A stretch of 54,820 nucleotides of DNA from Candidatus Neomicrothrix sp. UBA6944 (GTDB taxonomy: Bacteria; Actinomycetota; Acidimicrobiia; Acidimicrobiales; Poriferisodalaceae). The DNA lies in the NCBI GenBank assembly GCA_002448715.1, contig DJZU01000005.1, positions 1 through 54,820 of the forward strand, read 5' to 3'. Position 1 is the first letter of the stretch. Every line of letters starts with the position of its first letter. The notes below the pieces were generated by a model. That model was not told the origin of the DNA. It ran no database searches and saw nothing but the letters and a program-made list of their open reading frames with translations. The position numbers were made by a program, and so were the translations under genes. Of the stretch, positions 34,934 to 44,112 are shown one piece after another.

Positions 34934-37231
34934 GTGGCCGAAACTAATGCACCTATCACATCTGACACCGAGGTTGACCCCACTAAGGAGTGGCACAAAA
35001 CTGCATGCGTCCTGTGCTCTGCTAACTGTGGGATTGAGGTCCGCATAGAAGGACGGGAAATCACTCGTGTACGCGGCGACAAAGACCATCCGGCGAGTAA
35101 GGGCTACACCTGCGAAAAAGGTCTCCGCGTCAACCACTACCAAAACGGACGAGACCGACTAACTGCTCCATTAAAGAGAATGGAAGACGGAACCTTCGAA
35201 GAGATTGGTTGGGACCAAGCGATTAAAGAAGTCGCCGATCAACTTGTTGGTATCCGCGACACTCATGGTGGCGACAAAATCATGTATTACGGCGGTGGGG
35301 GTCAGGGCAACCACACTGGTGGCGCGTATGTGCGAAGCGTTATGCAAACTCTCGGGATGCAGTATCGGAGTAATGCCCTGGCACAAGAGAAGACGGGTAT
35401 GTATTGGGTCCAAGGCAAGTTCTTTGGGCGCCAAGACATTGGGGCGTCACCGGATTTCCACCACACAGACTGTGCCGTGTTCATCGGCAAAAACCCTTGG
35501 CACAGCCATGGCTTTCCTGAAGCTAGAAATGTTTTGAATGCCATCAAGAATGATGATGAACGAAAGATCGTTGTATTCGACCCTCGAGTATCGGAGACAG
35601 CGAACATTTCCGACCACCACATTCGTGTTAGGCCTGGCACTGATGCCTGGGCGTTAGCGGCAGTCCTAGCGATAATGACTCAAGAGGCTCTTACCGATGA
35701 CAAATTCCTCAACGATCAATGTGTCGGCTGGGAGGATTTAAAGCCTTTGCTTGAGGAGGTTGATGTCGCTGACTACGCCCGCAAGTGTGGAGTGTCAGAA
35801 GAAGAGTTGAGATCTGCCGCGCGGACAATGGCTGGTGCGAGGTCGCTGGCCACTGAAGAGGATTTAGGTATCGAAATGGCTCCGCACTCGACCCTGAACA
35901 GCTGGCTGCAGAGACTTTTGTTTCTACTAACTGGGAACTTTGGAAACGAGGGAGGAATGAACATCCCAACTCGGCTAGCACCTATTTGCGGTCATAGTGC
36001 CGAGGGGACTACCGAACCCGTCACTGGAACTCCCATGCTCTGTGGATTGGTGGCGTGCGCCGCTATACCCGACGCCATCGACACTGATCATCCTGATCGG
36101 TTCAGGGGCATGATCGTTGATTCCTCGAACCCAGTGCATACCTTGCCTGATTCCAAGCGATTCCGAGAGGCATTCGCCAAACTCGAATGCCTTGTAGTAA
36201 TCGATGTGGCCATGACTGAAACTGCACGCCAAGCTCATTACGTCTTGCCTGCCTCCTCACAATACGAAAAGCCCGAGGCAACATTTTTCGCGGGAGAAAT
36301 GCCGTCGAACTACTTCCATATACGGCAACCGATTTTCGAGCCATTAGGCGACACTTTGCCAGAAGCCGAAATATATTCCCGCTTGGTTGAAGCGATGGGC
36401 GGAGAACCCGACGGTGTGCAGGAATTGGCTGAAGCAGCTAAGGAAAGTCGAGGGGCGTTTATAGAGACCTTCACGCGCCTGTCTTCCGAGAATCCAGACC
36501 TTGGCGCCAAACTCCCGACCGCGCTATATCGTTCCCTTGGGCAAAGCCTCGGCGAGATGGGCCCAGCGGCCATCATGTTCGGCTCTGCGATGCAGGCCTC
36601 GATGCGTTTCCCCGATGCCATCAGGGCGGCTGGAATCAAGGGTGATGGCCTAGAACTCGCTAACAACTTGTTTGATTCGCTCATTAACGCCAAATCAGGG
36701 ATGATTTTTAGCACGAGCGATTACTCCACCAGTTTCGACCGGATCAAGACATCGGATGGAAAAATTCACATCCATATAGAAGAACTAGTGGACGAGTTAA
36801 CAGGGTTGGCTTCCGAAGAGCCGGCATCTCCTACCGATGCTTTCCCGTTTGTTCTGAGCGCTGGAGAACATCGTGGTTCGACGGTGAACGACGTTATTCG
36901 AGATCCGTCGTGGCGCAAGAAGGATAAGGACGGGGCACTGCGAATTAACCCTCTCGATGCCGATCGGCTCGGGGTGGTGGATGGCCAGAGAGTACGAGTG
37001 ATCACAAAGCGCGGTGAGGCTGAGGCCCCAGCGGATATCACGGACACCATGATGGAGGGTCAGATAAGCCTTCCCCATGGCTTTGGTATGGAGTACCCCG
37101 ACGAAAATGGCGAGCACAAGATCCACGGTGTATCCGTAAATGAGCTAACTGACATAGAAGATCGTGATTGGCTAGCTCTTACACCTCACCACAAACATGT
37201 GCGGGCGCGTTTAGAGGCAGTGCCTGGATAG
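34934..37231 (+). CDS. Molybdopterin oxidoreductase, formate-dehydrogenase-like
   Basis: 765 residues from GTG. The N-terminal [4Fe-4S] site is complete: Cys25-x2-Cys28-x3-Cys32-x27-Cys60. The middle has the dinucleotide-binding segments (VVFDPRVSETANISD; LFLLTGNFGNEGGMN) and the C-terminal cap domain starts near residue 630. At the position where formate dehydrogenases carry Cys or Sec as Mo ligand this protein reads YRSNALAQEKTG, without Cys, Sec or an obvious Asp. It is thus a member of an FDH-like but functionally unassigned branch. The diverged DHPS-like gene converges on it four bases away. Confidence 0.85.
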   Translation: MAETNAPITSDTEVDPTKEWHKTACVLCSANCGIEVRIEGREITRVRGDKDHPASKGYTCEKGLRVNHYQNGRDRLTAPLKRMEDGTFEEIGWDQAIKEVADQLVGIRDTHGGDKIMYYGGGGQGNHTGGAYVRSVMQTLGMQYRSNALAQEKTGMYWVQGKFFGRQDIGASPDFHHTDCAVFIGKNPWHSHGFPEARNVLNAIKNDDERKIVVFDPRVSETANISDHHIRVRPGTDAWALAAVLAIMTQEALTDDKFLNDQCVGWEDLKPLLEEVDVADYARKCGVSEEELRSAARTMAGARSLATEEDLGIEMAPHSTLNSWLQRLLFLLTGNFGNEGGMNIPTRLAPICGHSAEGTTEPVTGTPMLCGLVACAAIPDAIDTDHPDRFRGMIVDSSNPVHTLPDSKRFREAFAKLECLVVIDVAMTETARQAHYVLPASSQYEKPEATFFAGEMPSNYFHIRQPIFEPLGDTLPEAEIYSRLVEAMGGEPDGVQELAEAAKESRGAFIETFTRLSSENPDLGAKLPTALYRSLGQSLGEMGPAAIMFGSAMQASMRFPDAIRAAGIKGDGLELANNLFDSLINAKSGMIFSTSDYSTSFDRIKTSDGKIHIHIEELVDELTGLASEEPASPTDAFPFVLSAGEHRGSTVNDVIRDPSWRKKDKDGALRINPLDADRLGVVDGQRVRVITKRGEAEAPADITDTMMEGQISLPHGFGMEYPDENGEHKIHGVSVNELTDIEDRDWLALTPHHKHVRARLEAVPG

Positions 37232-37235
37232 ATCG

Positions 37236-38024
37236 TCAGTCATACCCTTCCCAAATCTCTGAGGTTGGTAGCGGCTTTCCTTCTCTAATTGCTGTGTGTC
37301 TTTGGCGTATTTGTTCTGGTATGTGCGCTCTTACGTATTCGACTTCTTGAGCCAAGACTAAGTCGACGAGTTCAAGTCTGTCCGGAGTCTGCTTCCAAGC
37401 AATCGGTACATATATCGGAAGCTCAAAACGTCGGAGCCGACTTAGCCCGGAGTAGATCGCTTTTTGGTATTTGAACCTTTCTTCCCAATCCCAATGAGGT
37501 GGGGCGAAGCCAGTTCCGGGATCCAATACAAGTCGATCTCTGATCCCCCAACGTTCTGCGCGCTCAAGTTGTAAATCGAACCAATCCACCATCACTTGAA
37601 CTGGATCACCTTCTATATGTTTGAGATGACGAGGGTCGGGCCCCAACATAAACGGCAAAACAACTTGGATTTCGCGGGTAGCAGCCAGCTCAATCATTTC
37701 TTCACTTTGTAAAGCGTCGGCCGCATTTAGAACTCGCGCGCCAGCGTCCAACGCCCGTCTGGCGGTCTCGACCTGCCACGTGTCGATGGCAACGTCTACG
37801 CCAAGCGATACAAGTCCCTTGAGGGGCCCTTCCACAATCTCCCATTCTTGATTGGAAGTCACGAAGGCAGCGTCACCATGTGAAGCTTGAGCTCCAATGT
37901 CCAAATGGTCGGCTCCCTGAGCCAGCAAAGTGGCGCCGTATTTCTTTGCTTCTTCCTCATTGGAGACAACCGAAAAATTCGCTAATGAGTCTGGGGAAGC
38001 ATTAATGACCCCGAAAATCTCCAT
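37236..38024 (-). CDS. Dihydropteroate-synthase-like pterin-binding protein, diverged
   Basis: 262 residues. The N-terminus FGVINASPDSLANFS corresponds to the FolP NVTPDSF loop, HLDIGAQAS to the DIGGEST strand, and VLDPGTGFAPPHWDW to the conserved DPGIGF motif. The C-terminal SRKSF-type Lys/Arg motif of true synthases is not seen; the region reads VPIAWKQTPDR. So it may not make dihydropteroate. Related TIM barrels also serve as methyltetrahydrofolate methyltransferases. A one-carbon role is possible but not shown. Confidence 0.65.
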   Translation of the reverse strand: MEIFGVINASPDSLANFSVVSNEEEAKKYGATLLAQGADHLDIGAQASHGDAAFVTSNQEWEIVEGPLKGLVSLGVDVAIDTWQVETARRALDAGARVLNAADALQSEEMIELAATREIQVVLPFMLGPDPRHLKHIEGDPVQVMVDWFDLQLERAERWGIRDRLVLDPGTGFAPPHWDWEERFKYQKAIYSGLSRLRRFELPIYVPIAWKQTPDRLELVDLVLAQEVEYVRAHIPEQIRQRHTAIREGKPLPTSEIWEGYD

Positions 38025-38109
38025 ATCAGGAACTTATCTCCCGGTGTGTTCAGGAAAAGGATGTGGTCGAAACGCGCACAAGGAGCTCGTTAAGAGAGTT
38101 GGGGCGGGT

Positions 38110-39945
38110 TTATAGAAACGCACTCAAATCACGAACTGCGCCCTTGTCGGCGCTAGTAGCCATCAAGCCGTAGGCCTTGAGGGCTTCAGAGACCTTTCGC
38201 GGTCGTTGCATTTCTGGTTTCCATCCCAATTCGTCTTGGAACTTTCTTCGTTCAGTGAGCAAATCGTCATCGACTTCAAGGTGAATCGAGCGGTTGGGAA
38301 TATCTATATGAATAATGTCACCGTCTCGAACTAAGCCGATTGTTCCTCCAGCGGCAGCTTCAGGCGACACGTGGCCGATTGAGAGACCAGAAGTACCGCC
38401 GGAAAAACGTCCGTCAGTCAGCAGCGCACACGCTTTGCCGAGCCCTTTTGATTTCAGATAGGACGTTGGATACAACATCTCTTGCATCCCAGGTCCTCCC
38501 CTAGGGCCTTCGTACCGAACGACTACCACTGATCCTTCAGTGACTTTGTCGTTCAAAATATGATCAACAGCTTCATCTTGACTCTCGACAACATGTGCTC
38601 TTCCCGTAAACACCAGATTGGCTTCATCCACTCCTGCTGTTTTTACGACGCACCCATCCTCAGCCAAGTTGCCGTAGAGAACAGCTAATCCACCATCGGC
38701 GCTGTAGGCATGTTCCACAGAGCGGATACAGCCCTGCTGTCGATCAATGTCTAGCGACTTGTATCTTTCTGCCTGGCTAAACGCCACCTGGGTAGGAATG
38801 CCTGCAGGCCCAGCGCGATAAAACTCGTGCAGAGACTCGTCGTCGTTACTCACTACGTCATGTTGCATTAACGCTTCGAAAAGACTTGGCGCATAAACGG
38901 TTGGAGTTTCATTATTTAGCAAGCCGCCGCGATTTAGCTCAGCCAAAATGCCCATGACCCCTCCGGCGCGATGGACGTCTTCAACGTGAAAAAGTTCAGT
39001 GGCAGGGGCAACCTTGCAGATATTCGGGACCTTCTTGGACAACCTGTCGATGTCTGCCATCGTGAAGTCCACCCCGCCTTCTTGAGCAGCAGCCAGAAGA
39101 TGCAGAATCGTATTTGTTGAGCCTCCCATAGCTATGTCCAAAGACATCGCATTCTCAAACGCGTCGAAACTAGCCACGCTCCTAGGGAGCACCGAGTAAT
39201 CGTCTTCGTCGTAATAGCGGCGACATAAATCCACGACTAACCGCCCAGCTCTCAAGAACAACTCTTTCCGGTCCGCATGGGTAGCCACCACAGTCCCGTT
39301 CCCCGGCAAGGAGAGACCTAGAGCCTCGGTCAAACAATTCATAGAGTTGGCCGTAAACATTCCCGAACATGAACCACAGGTCGGGCATCCCGAACGTTCC
39401 ATCTCGAGGACATCTTCGTCGCTCACTGAGTCATCAGCGGCGACAATCATGACGTTAATCAAATCAACTTTATTCTCAGCGAGTTTGGTTTTACCCGCCT
39501 CCATTGGGCCGCCTGAAACGAAGACTGTCGGAATGTTTAGACGCATCGCAGCGTTCAGCATCCCCGGAGTGATTTTGTCGCAGTTGCTGATGCAAACAAG
39601 GGCATCGGCACAGTGAGCTTCAACCATGTATTCAACAGAGTCCGCTATCAAGTCTCGGCTAGGCAAGCTGTACAACATTCCGTCATGACCCATAGCGATT
39701 CCATCGTCAACAGCAATAGTGTTGAACTCTTTAGCCACCCCACCTGCCTGCTCGATCTCGCGAGCAACCATCTGCCCGAGGTCTTTCAGATGTACGTGAC
39801 CGGGGACAAACTGCGTAAAAGAGTTGGAGATGGCAATAATTGGTTTTTGAAAGTCTTCGTCGGTCATACCGGTGGCGCGCCACAATGCTCGCGCTCCAGC
39901 CTGGTTTCGACCGGCAGTGGAAGTGTGGGAACGATACTGAGGCAT
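38110..39945 (-). CDS. ilvD: Dihydroxy-acid dehydratase
   Basis: 611 residues, full family length. Fe-S ligands are visible in CISNCDKITPGM and in CPTCGSCSGMFTANSMNC. The C-terminal part has LLTDGRFSGGTSGLSIGHVS with the conserved Ser. It converts dihydroxy-isovalerate and dihydroxy-methylvalerate to the 2-keto acids of valine and isoleucine synthesis. It stands apart from other branched-chain amino acid genes here. Confidence 0.96.
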   Translation of the reverse strand: MPQYRSHTSTAGRNQAGARALWRATGMTDEDFQKPIIAISNSFTQFVPGHVHLKDLGQMVAREIEQAGGVAKEFNTIAVDDGIAMGHDGMLYSLPSRDLIADSVEYMVEAHCADALVCISNCDKITPGMLNAAMRLNIPTVFVSGGPMEAGKTKLAENKVDLINVMIVAADDSVSDEDVLEMERSGCPTCGSCSGMFTANSMNCLTEALGLSLPGNGTVVATHADRKELFLRAGRLVVDLCRRYYDEDDYSVLPRSVASFDAFENAMSLDIAMGGSTNTILHLLAAAQEGGVDFTMADIDRLSKKVPNICKVAPATELFHVEDVHRAGGVMGILAELNRGGLLNNETPTVYAPSLFEALMQHDVVSNDDESLHEFYRAGPAGIPTQVAFSQAERYKSLDIDRQQGCIRSVEHAYSADGGLAVLYGNLAEDGCVVKTAGVDEANLVFTGRAHVVESQDEAVDHILNDKVTEGSVVVVRYEGPRGGPGMQEMLYPTSYLKSKGLGKACALLTDGRFSGGTSGLSIGHVSPEAAAGGTIGLVRDGDIIHIDIPNRSIHLEVDDDLLTERRKFQDELGWKPEMQRPRKVSEALKAYGLMATSADKGAVRDLSAFL

Positions 39946-40012
39946 ATCTCTAGCCTAGAACTATCTACCTAAATGCGGTTGGAAAATTCCAGTGCATCTT
40001 TCGAGGCAGCAA

Positions 40013-40405
40013 CTACCTAAGTTCTTCACCGGCAAGTTCAATGAGTCGCCTTAGTGCCGGGTAATAGCGCCAATAGGTGTCCCTGTCGCCGGTACGAATA
40101 ACGTCGCCGGCCCAACCGGTAACCGTCAATTGTTCATCGTTAGGTGTCTGCGATAGGAGCTGATTCCAAGCTTCTATTGAAGCGTTAAGACCGAAGCTCC
40201 CCGAAGCGTCGCTGTAATCATCGTCGCCCTCGTACGCAGATTGCAATTTGCCTGAATCAAATCGGAAGACAACGCAAGTGTCACCTATCCCCAAGCGGAG
40301 GCTCCCGTCCCAGAACTTCGTGGCCTGAACAAACTGCTCGTCGTCCCCGCACTTTGCTCCGACACGCTTAATGGCTCGCGTTACTGCGTCCGCGTCCAAA
40401 TTCAC
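40013..40405 (-). CDS. Unrecognised small protein coupled to an SDR gene
   Basis: 130 residues, GTG start overlapping the SDR stop as GTGA, so the two are translationally coupled. The order of strands (KFWDGSLRLGIGD, CVVFRFDSGKLQS, LTVTGWAGDVIR) suggests a small alpha-beta domain like an SCP2 or lipid-binding fold, but no family motif is certain. It has no signal peptide or membrane segment. The coupling implies a role tied to the SDR enzyme. Confidence 0.6.
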   Translation of the reverse strand: MNLDADAVTRAIKRVGAKCGDDEQFVQATKFWDGSLRLGIGDTCVVFRFDSGKLQSAYEGDDDYSDASGSFGLNASIEAWNQLLSQTPNDEQLTVTGWAGDVIRTGDRDTYWRYYPALRRLIELAGEELR

Positions 40406-41166
40406 GACATTCGCATGCCATTGCTTATCGCCATGGTTTGTCCGGTCATGCCAGATGCTTCGTCGCTGCCCAAGTAGACAGCCAAGTTAGCGATCTCGTC
40501 AGGCGACAAGATACGCCCCATCGGTGTTCGTTTAGCCAGTTGAGCGCGCAATTCGTCCGATTCTGCACCCACGAGTTCCGCGAACCCGTCCAGCATCGGT
40601 GTATCGACAAAGCCTGGACAAATGGCGTTGCACGTCACCCCGGATGACGCTAGCTCCAGACCCATGCATCGGGTTAGCCCCACAGCTCCGTGTTTAGAGG
40701 CGTTATAGGGTGCTTGGCCAGGAGACTCAAACAGCCCTGCGGTGGAAGCAATATTGACGATACTGCCGCGCCCTCTCTCGATCATCCCATCCAAAAACGC
40801 CTGGCTAACTCGGACAATGCCCACAACGTTCACTTCATAAAGGCGCGAGTACGTAGCTGGATCAATATCCAGAAATCTTCCAGCGGCATGGATACCTGCG
40901 TTATTGACAACAATATCCACCCCTCCTAATTCTTCGTTGACAAATGCAGCCATCGAAGCAACCGATTCATCACTCGAAACGTCGCAGACGAACGGCCTGA
41001 TTATCCCATCTGGAGCTTCGCTTGACGTCGCCTCTAAGTCATCCAATTTGCGGCTGGTGACTACACAATTAGCTCCTTCTCGAGCATAAGAGAGAGCTAT
41101 TGCCTTGCCTATGCCCCTGCCGCCGCCAGTTATAACTGCCCGCTTGCCTTCTAGTCGCTGTCTCAT
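40402..41166 (-). CDS. Short-chain dehydrogenase/reductase, 3-hydroxybutyrate-dehydrogenase-like
   Basis: 254 residues. The cofactor site GGGRGIGKA, NNAGIHAAG, the Ser of VNIASTAG and YNASKHGAVGL (Tyr, Lys) are all present, with CPGFVDTPM after them. Classical SDR of the 3-ketoacyl reductase / 3-hydroxybutyrate dehydrogenase group. It lies between the thioesterase and the coupled small protein. If it reduces acetoacetate it could handle a product of carnitine cleavage; this is speculation. Confidence 0.88.
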   Translation of the reverse strand: MRQRLEGKRAVITGGGRGIGKAIALSYAREGANCVVTSRKLDDLEATSSEAPDGIIRPFVCDVSSDESVASMAAFVNEELGGVDIVVNNAGIHAAGRFLDIDPATYSRLYEVNVVGIVRVSQAFLDGMIERGRGSIVNIASTAGLFESPGQAPYNASKHGAVGLTRCMGLELASSGVTCNAICPGFVDTPMLDGFAELVGAESDELRAQLAKRTPMGRILSPDEIANLAVYLGSDEASGMTGQTMAISNGMRMS

Positions 41167-41201
41167 CCCTTAGCTCTCCCTACCTCTCATCAGTTCGTTG
41201 A

Positions 41202-41684
41202 TCAACTGGGTACACCAATCACCTGTCCAACTTGCGGTGGCGTATTCAGTTCTTTGTGGCTCTTCCAGATCTCCTCCAAGCGTGCATAGGCGTCTGGATG
41301 CATTTCTGACACACGCCGTGTTTCTTCCGAGACGTGCAGCGACATGACTTCGCACGTTGCGGCAACATATGCCTCGTCATCGTTCATCATGACCTGTATG
41401 GCATGAATGCGCTTTCGGTCGAACCCTAAGAGCTGTGTGTTGACAGTTAGGTGTGCTCCTTCATGTACTTCGCGCACATAGGTCACATGGTTCTGAGCGG
41501 AGAATGTTGTCACAGCATGTGAATCCCGATGTGCGCGCCCAAGGCCAATAAAATCCATCCAGGACTCGATCGCATCGTCAAAACACACCACGTAATAGCC
41601 GGCGTTGAAGTGTCCGTTGAAGTCAATCCACTCGGGTTTAACTACGGCTGAATATCCCTGAAATGGGCCGTGCACGATGCTCAT
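41202..41684 (-). CDS. Thioesterase, betainyl-CoA thioesterase (CdhB)-like
   Basis: 160 residues of hot-dog fold. WIDFNGHFNAGYYVVCFDDA and LLGFDRKRIHAIQV closely recall Pseudomonas CdhB and the thioesterase domain fused to some carnitine dehydrogenases. CdhB hydrolyses betainyl-CoA to glycine betaine and CoA. The dehydrogenase in this window lacks that domain, so this gene may supply the missing step from seven kilobases away. Family is clear; substrate is inferred. Confidence 0.8.
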   Translation of the reverse strand: MSIVHGPFQGYSAVVKPEWIDFNGHFNAGYYVVCFDDAIESWMDFIGLGRAHRDSHAVTTFSAQNHVTYVREVHEGAHLTVNTQLLGFDRKRIHAIQVMMNDDEAYVAATCEVMSLHVSEETRRVSEMHPDAYARLEEIWKSHKELNTPPQVGQVIGVPS

Positions 41685-41836
41685 ACTCCGATCTTCACTG
41701 GGCAGTCCGTTCGCGTGTCAAATATCATCAGATGCCAGCCAGTTAAGCAATTTGTGCGCTTCGTAACTTCAAAAGTAAAGCCGTTGCTTGTGAGGTTAGA
41801 TTGACTTCCACATCACCTGTGCGGAGAATAACCGTC

Positions 41837-42988
41837 ATGCGTTTTACCCCAACTGAACTGACCGATGCGGAGCTGAATCTCCAACGAGAGGTGCGAGAGT
41901 TCCTGTCTGATGAGTTACCTCCTGGTTCACACGAACCGTGCCTTGGAATGGCAGCGCGAAAGGACAAAGACTTCTCCCTAAAGATGGCCGCTCGAGGCTG
42001 GGTAGGTATGGCCCTGCCGAAAGAGTGGGGCGGTTCAGATCGCACAGCAGTGGACCGATTCATCGTTGTCGAAGAAATGCTCCGGTGGGGTGCACCGGTA
42101 GGTCATCATTGGGTAGCTGATCGTCAGACGGGAAATGTGATTCTTAAGTTCGGCACCGAGGAACAACGGGAACGTTTCCTGCCTGCTATATGTCGAGGCG
42201 AACTTGGTTTCTCTATCGGGATGAGTGAACCCGACAGTGGGTCTGACCTTGCTTCAGTTTCCACAAAAGCTGAGCGGGCGTCTGATGGCTGGATCATCAA
42301 CGGCACGAAGATATGGACTTCTGGTGCACACGAGAACGACTGGTTTGTTTGCCTGCTCCGGACCTCTCCAATGGAGGACGGCAACAAGCATGCCGGCCTG
42401 TCGCAGCTTCTTATCGACCTAAAGGCACCTGGTTTGGAGATTAGCCCCATCCCTTTCCTGGACGGCTCACACCATTTCAACGAAGTCACCTTCAACGAAG
42501 TTTTTGTCCCAGATACCAACGTGGTCGGAGACCTCGGTATGGGTTGGCACCAAAACACGACTGAAATGGCTTATGAGAGAGGTGGCCCGGACCGCTGGTT
42601 GTCGCCCTTTTCTACAGTTGAGCAGCTTCTACGAGAAGCACACGGAACAGAACTCGAAGATACTGTGACCGAACTTTTTGGCGAGCTCGTTGCTCGATGG
42701 TGGGGCATCCGCAACCTTTCCCTTTCCGTAGCTCGTTTAATCGATACAGGCGAAGCTCCGTCAGTAGAGTCATCCCTCGTTAAAGAAATGGGTACCCGCT
42801 ATGAGCAGGAAGTAATTGAAAAACTCGTTCACCTAATCGACCTCGAATATTCACCTGACTCTGAGTCCTTATTTGAGCGACTCCTGGCTCAATGCGTCGT
42901 TACTTTCCCGGGTAACACCATTAGAGGTGGAACTATCGAGATTCTCAGATCCGTTGCTTCCAAAGGCTTGAAAGGGTTACCAACATGA
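41837..42988 (+). CDS. Acyl-CoA dehydrogenase, likely alpha subunit of a heteromeric enzyme
   Basis: 383 residues from ATG 41837 (GGAG upstream; a TTG at 41801 is less likely). FSIGMSEPDSGSDLASVSTK, GTKIWTSGAHENDWFVC and the Glu in MAYERGG are present, and the end reads IRGGTIEILRSVASKGLKGLP. The stop overlaps the next dehydrogenase start as ATGA. This pairing is the pattern of the heteromeric FadE enzymes of steroid and branched-lipid breakdown in actinobacteria. This half holds the probable catalytic Glu. Confidence 0.85.
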   Translation: MRFTPTELTDAELNLQREVREFLSDELPPGSHEPCLGMAARKDKDFSLKMAARGWVGMALPKEWGGSDRTAVDRFIVVEEMLRWGAPVGHHWVADRQTGNVILKFGTEEQRERFLPAICRGELGFSIGMSEPDSGSDLASVSTKAERASDGWIINGTKIWTSGAHENDWFVCLLRTSPMEDGNKHAGLSQLLIDLKAPGLEISPIPFLDGSHHFNEVTFNEVFVPDTNVVGDLGMGWHQNTTEMAYERGGPDRWLSPFSTVEQLLREAHGTELEDTVTELFGELVARWWGIRNLSLSVARLIDTGEAPSVESSLVKEMGTRYEQEVIEKLVHLIDLEYSPDSESLFERLLAQCVVTFPGNTIRGGTIEILRSVASKGLKGLPT

Positions 42989-44064
42989 CAGAAGACAGTT
43001 TGGTTGACCCGTTAGTCACCGAAACCGCTCATCGGCTCTTTTCTGAAATCTGTGATCATGAATCAATTCAAGCCGCTGAAGCAAGAGGCCAAGCGCCCGA
43101 AATCTGGAATGCGTTTGCCGAAACTGGATTCCCGTGGATTTCGATCGACGAAGGCGCTGGCGGATCGGGAGGATCCTTACTCGATGCGCTGGAGGTATTG
43201 CGATTAGTCGGCTACCACGCTGCACCTATTCCCGCTGCCGAAACGGGGATCCTCGGAGGCTGGCTCCTCGCTAGCTCAGGCCAGGAGTTACCCGATGGGA
43301 TTACTACTGTCGTCCCCAATGGGGGTGAGAACGCAACCGGCTCTATCTCTGGTGAGGAAGTCCTAATCTCAGGACGTGCCCTACGTGTCCCCTGGGCTCG
43401 CATCGCAGAACGAATTGTGATTCCTTTGGCTATCGAAGACCAAACCGTCATCGCTTCCGTCGACAGCGCCCAATGCGATATAGAACCAATGACGAACATG
43501 GCCGGAGAGCCTCGCGACACAGTTAACTTTAGAAATGTGCGAGTACCTCTGGCCCTTGCAACGCCCGACGTGGACCTAGAAGCATTTCGATTTCGAGGAG
43601 CCCTATCCCGTGCAGCGCTAATGGCTGGCGCAATCGAAAAGATGAGCCAACTCACAGTTTCCTACACCAACGACCGTGTCCAATTTGGACGCCCCGTGGC
43701 CAAGTTTCAAGCAGTTCAACAGCATCTAGTTTGGGGAGCTCAGGATGCCGCACTGGCTCGAATGGTTGCAGAAACCGCGGCAAGAGAAGCAACCCGAGGG
43801 GCTGCACAATTCGAAATTGCAGCAGCCAAGTTGGTGGCTAACCAGGCTGCTGCCCGGGCAACGAAGGCATGTCACCAGGCCCACGGCGCTATGGGAATGA
43901 CTCAGGAGTACCCGCTCCATCATCTGAGTCGTCGACTGTGGTCTTGGCGGAAGGAATACGGAGGAGACGCCGAGTGGAGCAAGTGGCTAGGACAGGTCGC
44001 CGTGTCCAGAGGCGCTGATCAGCTCTACCCATTGATCACCGGCGGTTCGGCGGCCCTGAATTAG
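42985..44064 (+). CDS. Acyl-CoA dehydrogenase, likely beta subunit of the same enzyme
   Basis: 359 residues, ATGA-overlapped with the previous gene. The C-terminal helical domain with NDRVQFGRPVAKFQ and QAHGAMGMTQEYPLHHLSRR is conserved, but there is no YER or YEG acid and the central beta domain is shorter and diverged. This fits a partner subunit that helps bind FAD but does not supply the base. Heteromer formation is inferred from gene overlap and complementary residue loss. Confidence 0.83.
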   Translation: MTEDSLVDPLVTETAHRLFSEICDHESIQAAEARGQAPEIWNAFAETGFPWISIDEGAGGSGGSLLDALEVLRLVGYHAAPIPAAETGILGGWLLASSGQELPDGITTVVPNGGENATGSISGEEVLISGRALRVPWARIAERIVIPLAIEDQTVIASVDSAQCDIEPMTNMAGEPRDTVNFRNVRVPLALATPDVDLEAFRFRGALSRAALMAGAIEKMSQLTVSYTNDRVQFGRPVAKFQAVQQHLVWGAQDAALARMVAETAAREATRGAAQFEIAAAKLVANQAAARATKACHQAHGAMGMTQEYPLHHLSRRLWSWRKEYGGDAEWSKWLGQVAVSRGADQLYPLITGGSAALN

Positions 44065-44112
44065 AGATAGATCATTGACGCGAACAACCGCGATCAGATC
44101 TAGCATCACTGC

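Noticed and set aside
34934..37231. Possible Sec in the formate-dehydrogenase-like gene
   Set aside because: The frame is open from GTG to stop without any internal TGA, and the ligand region has no Cys or Sec.
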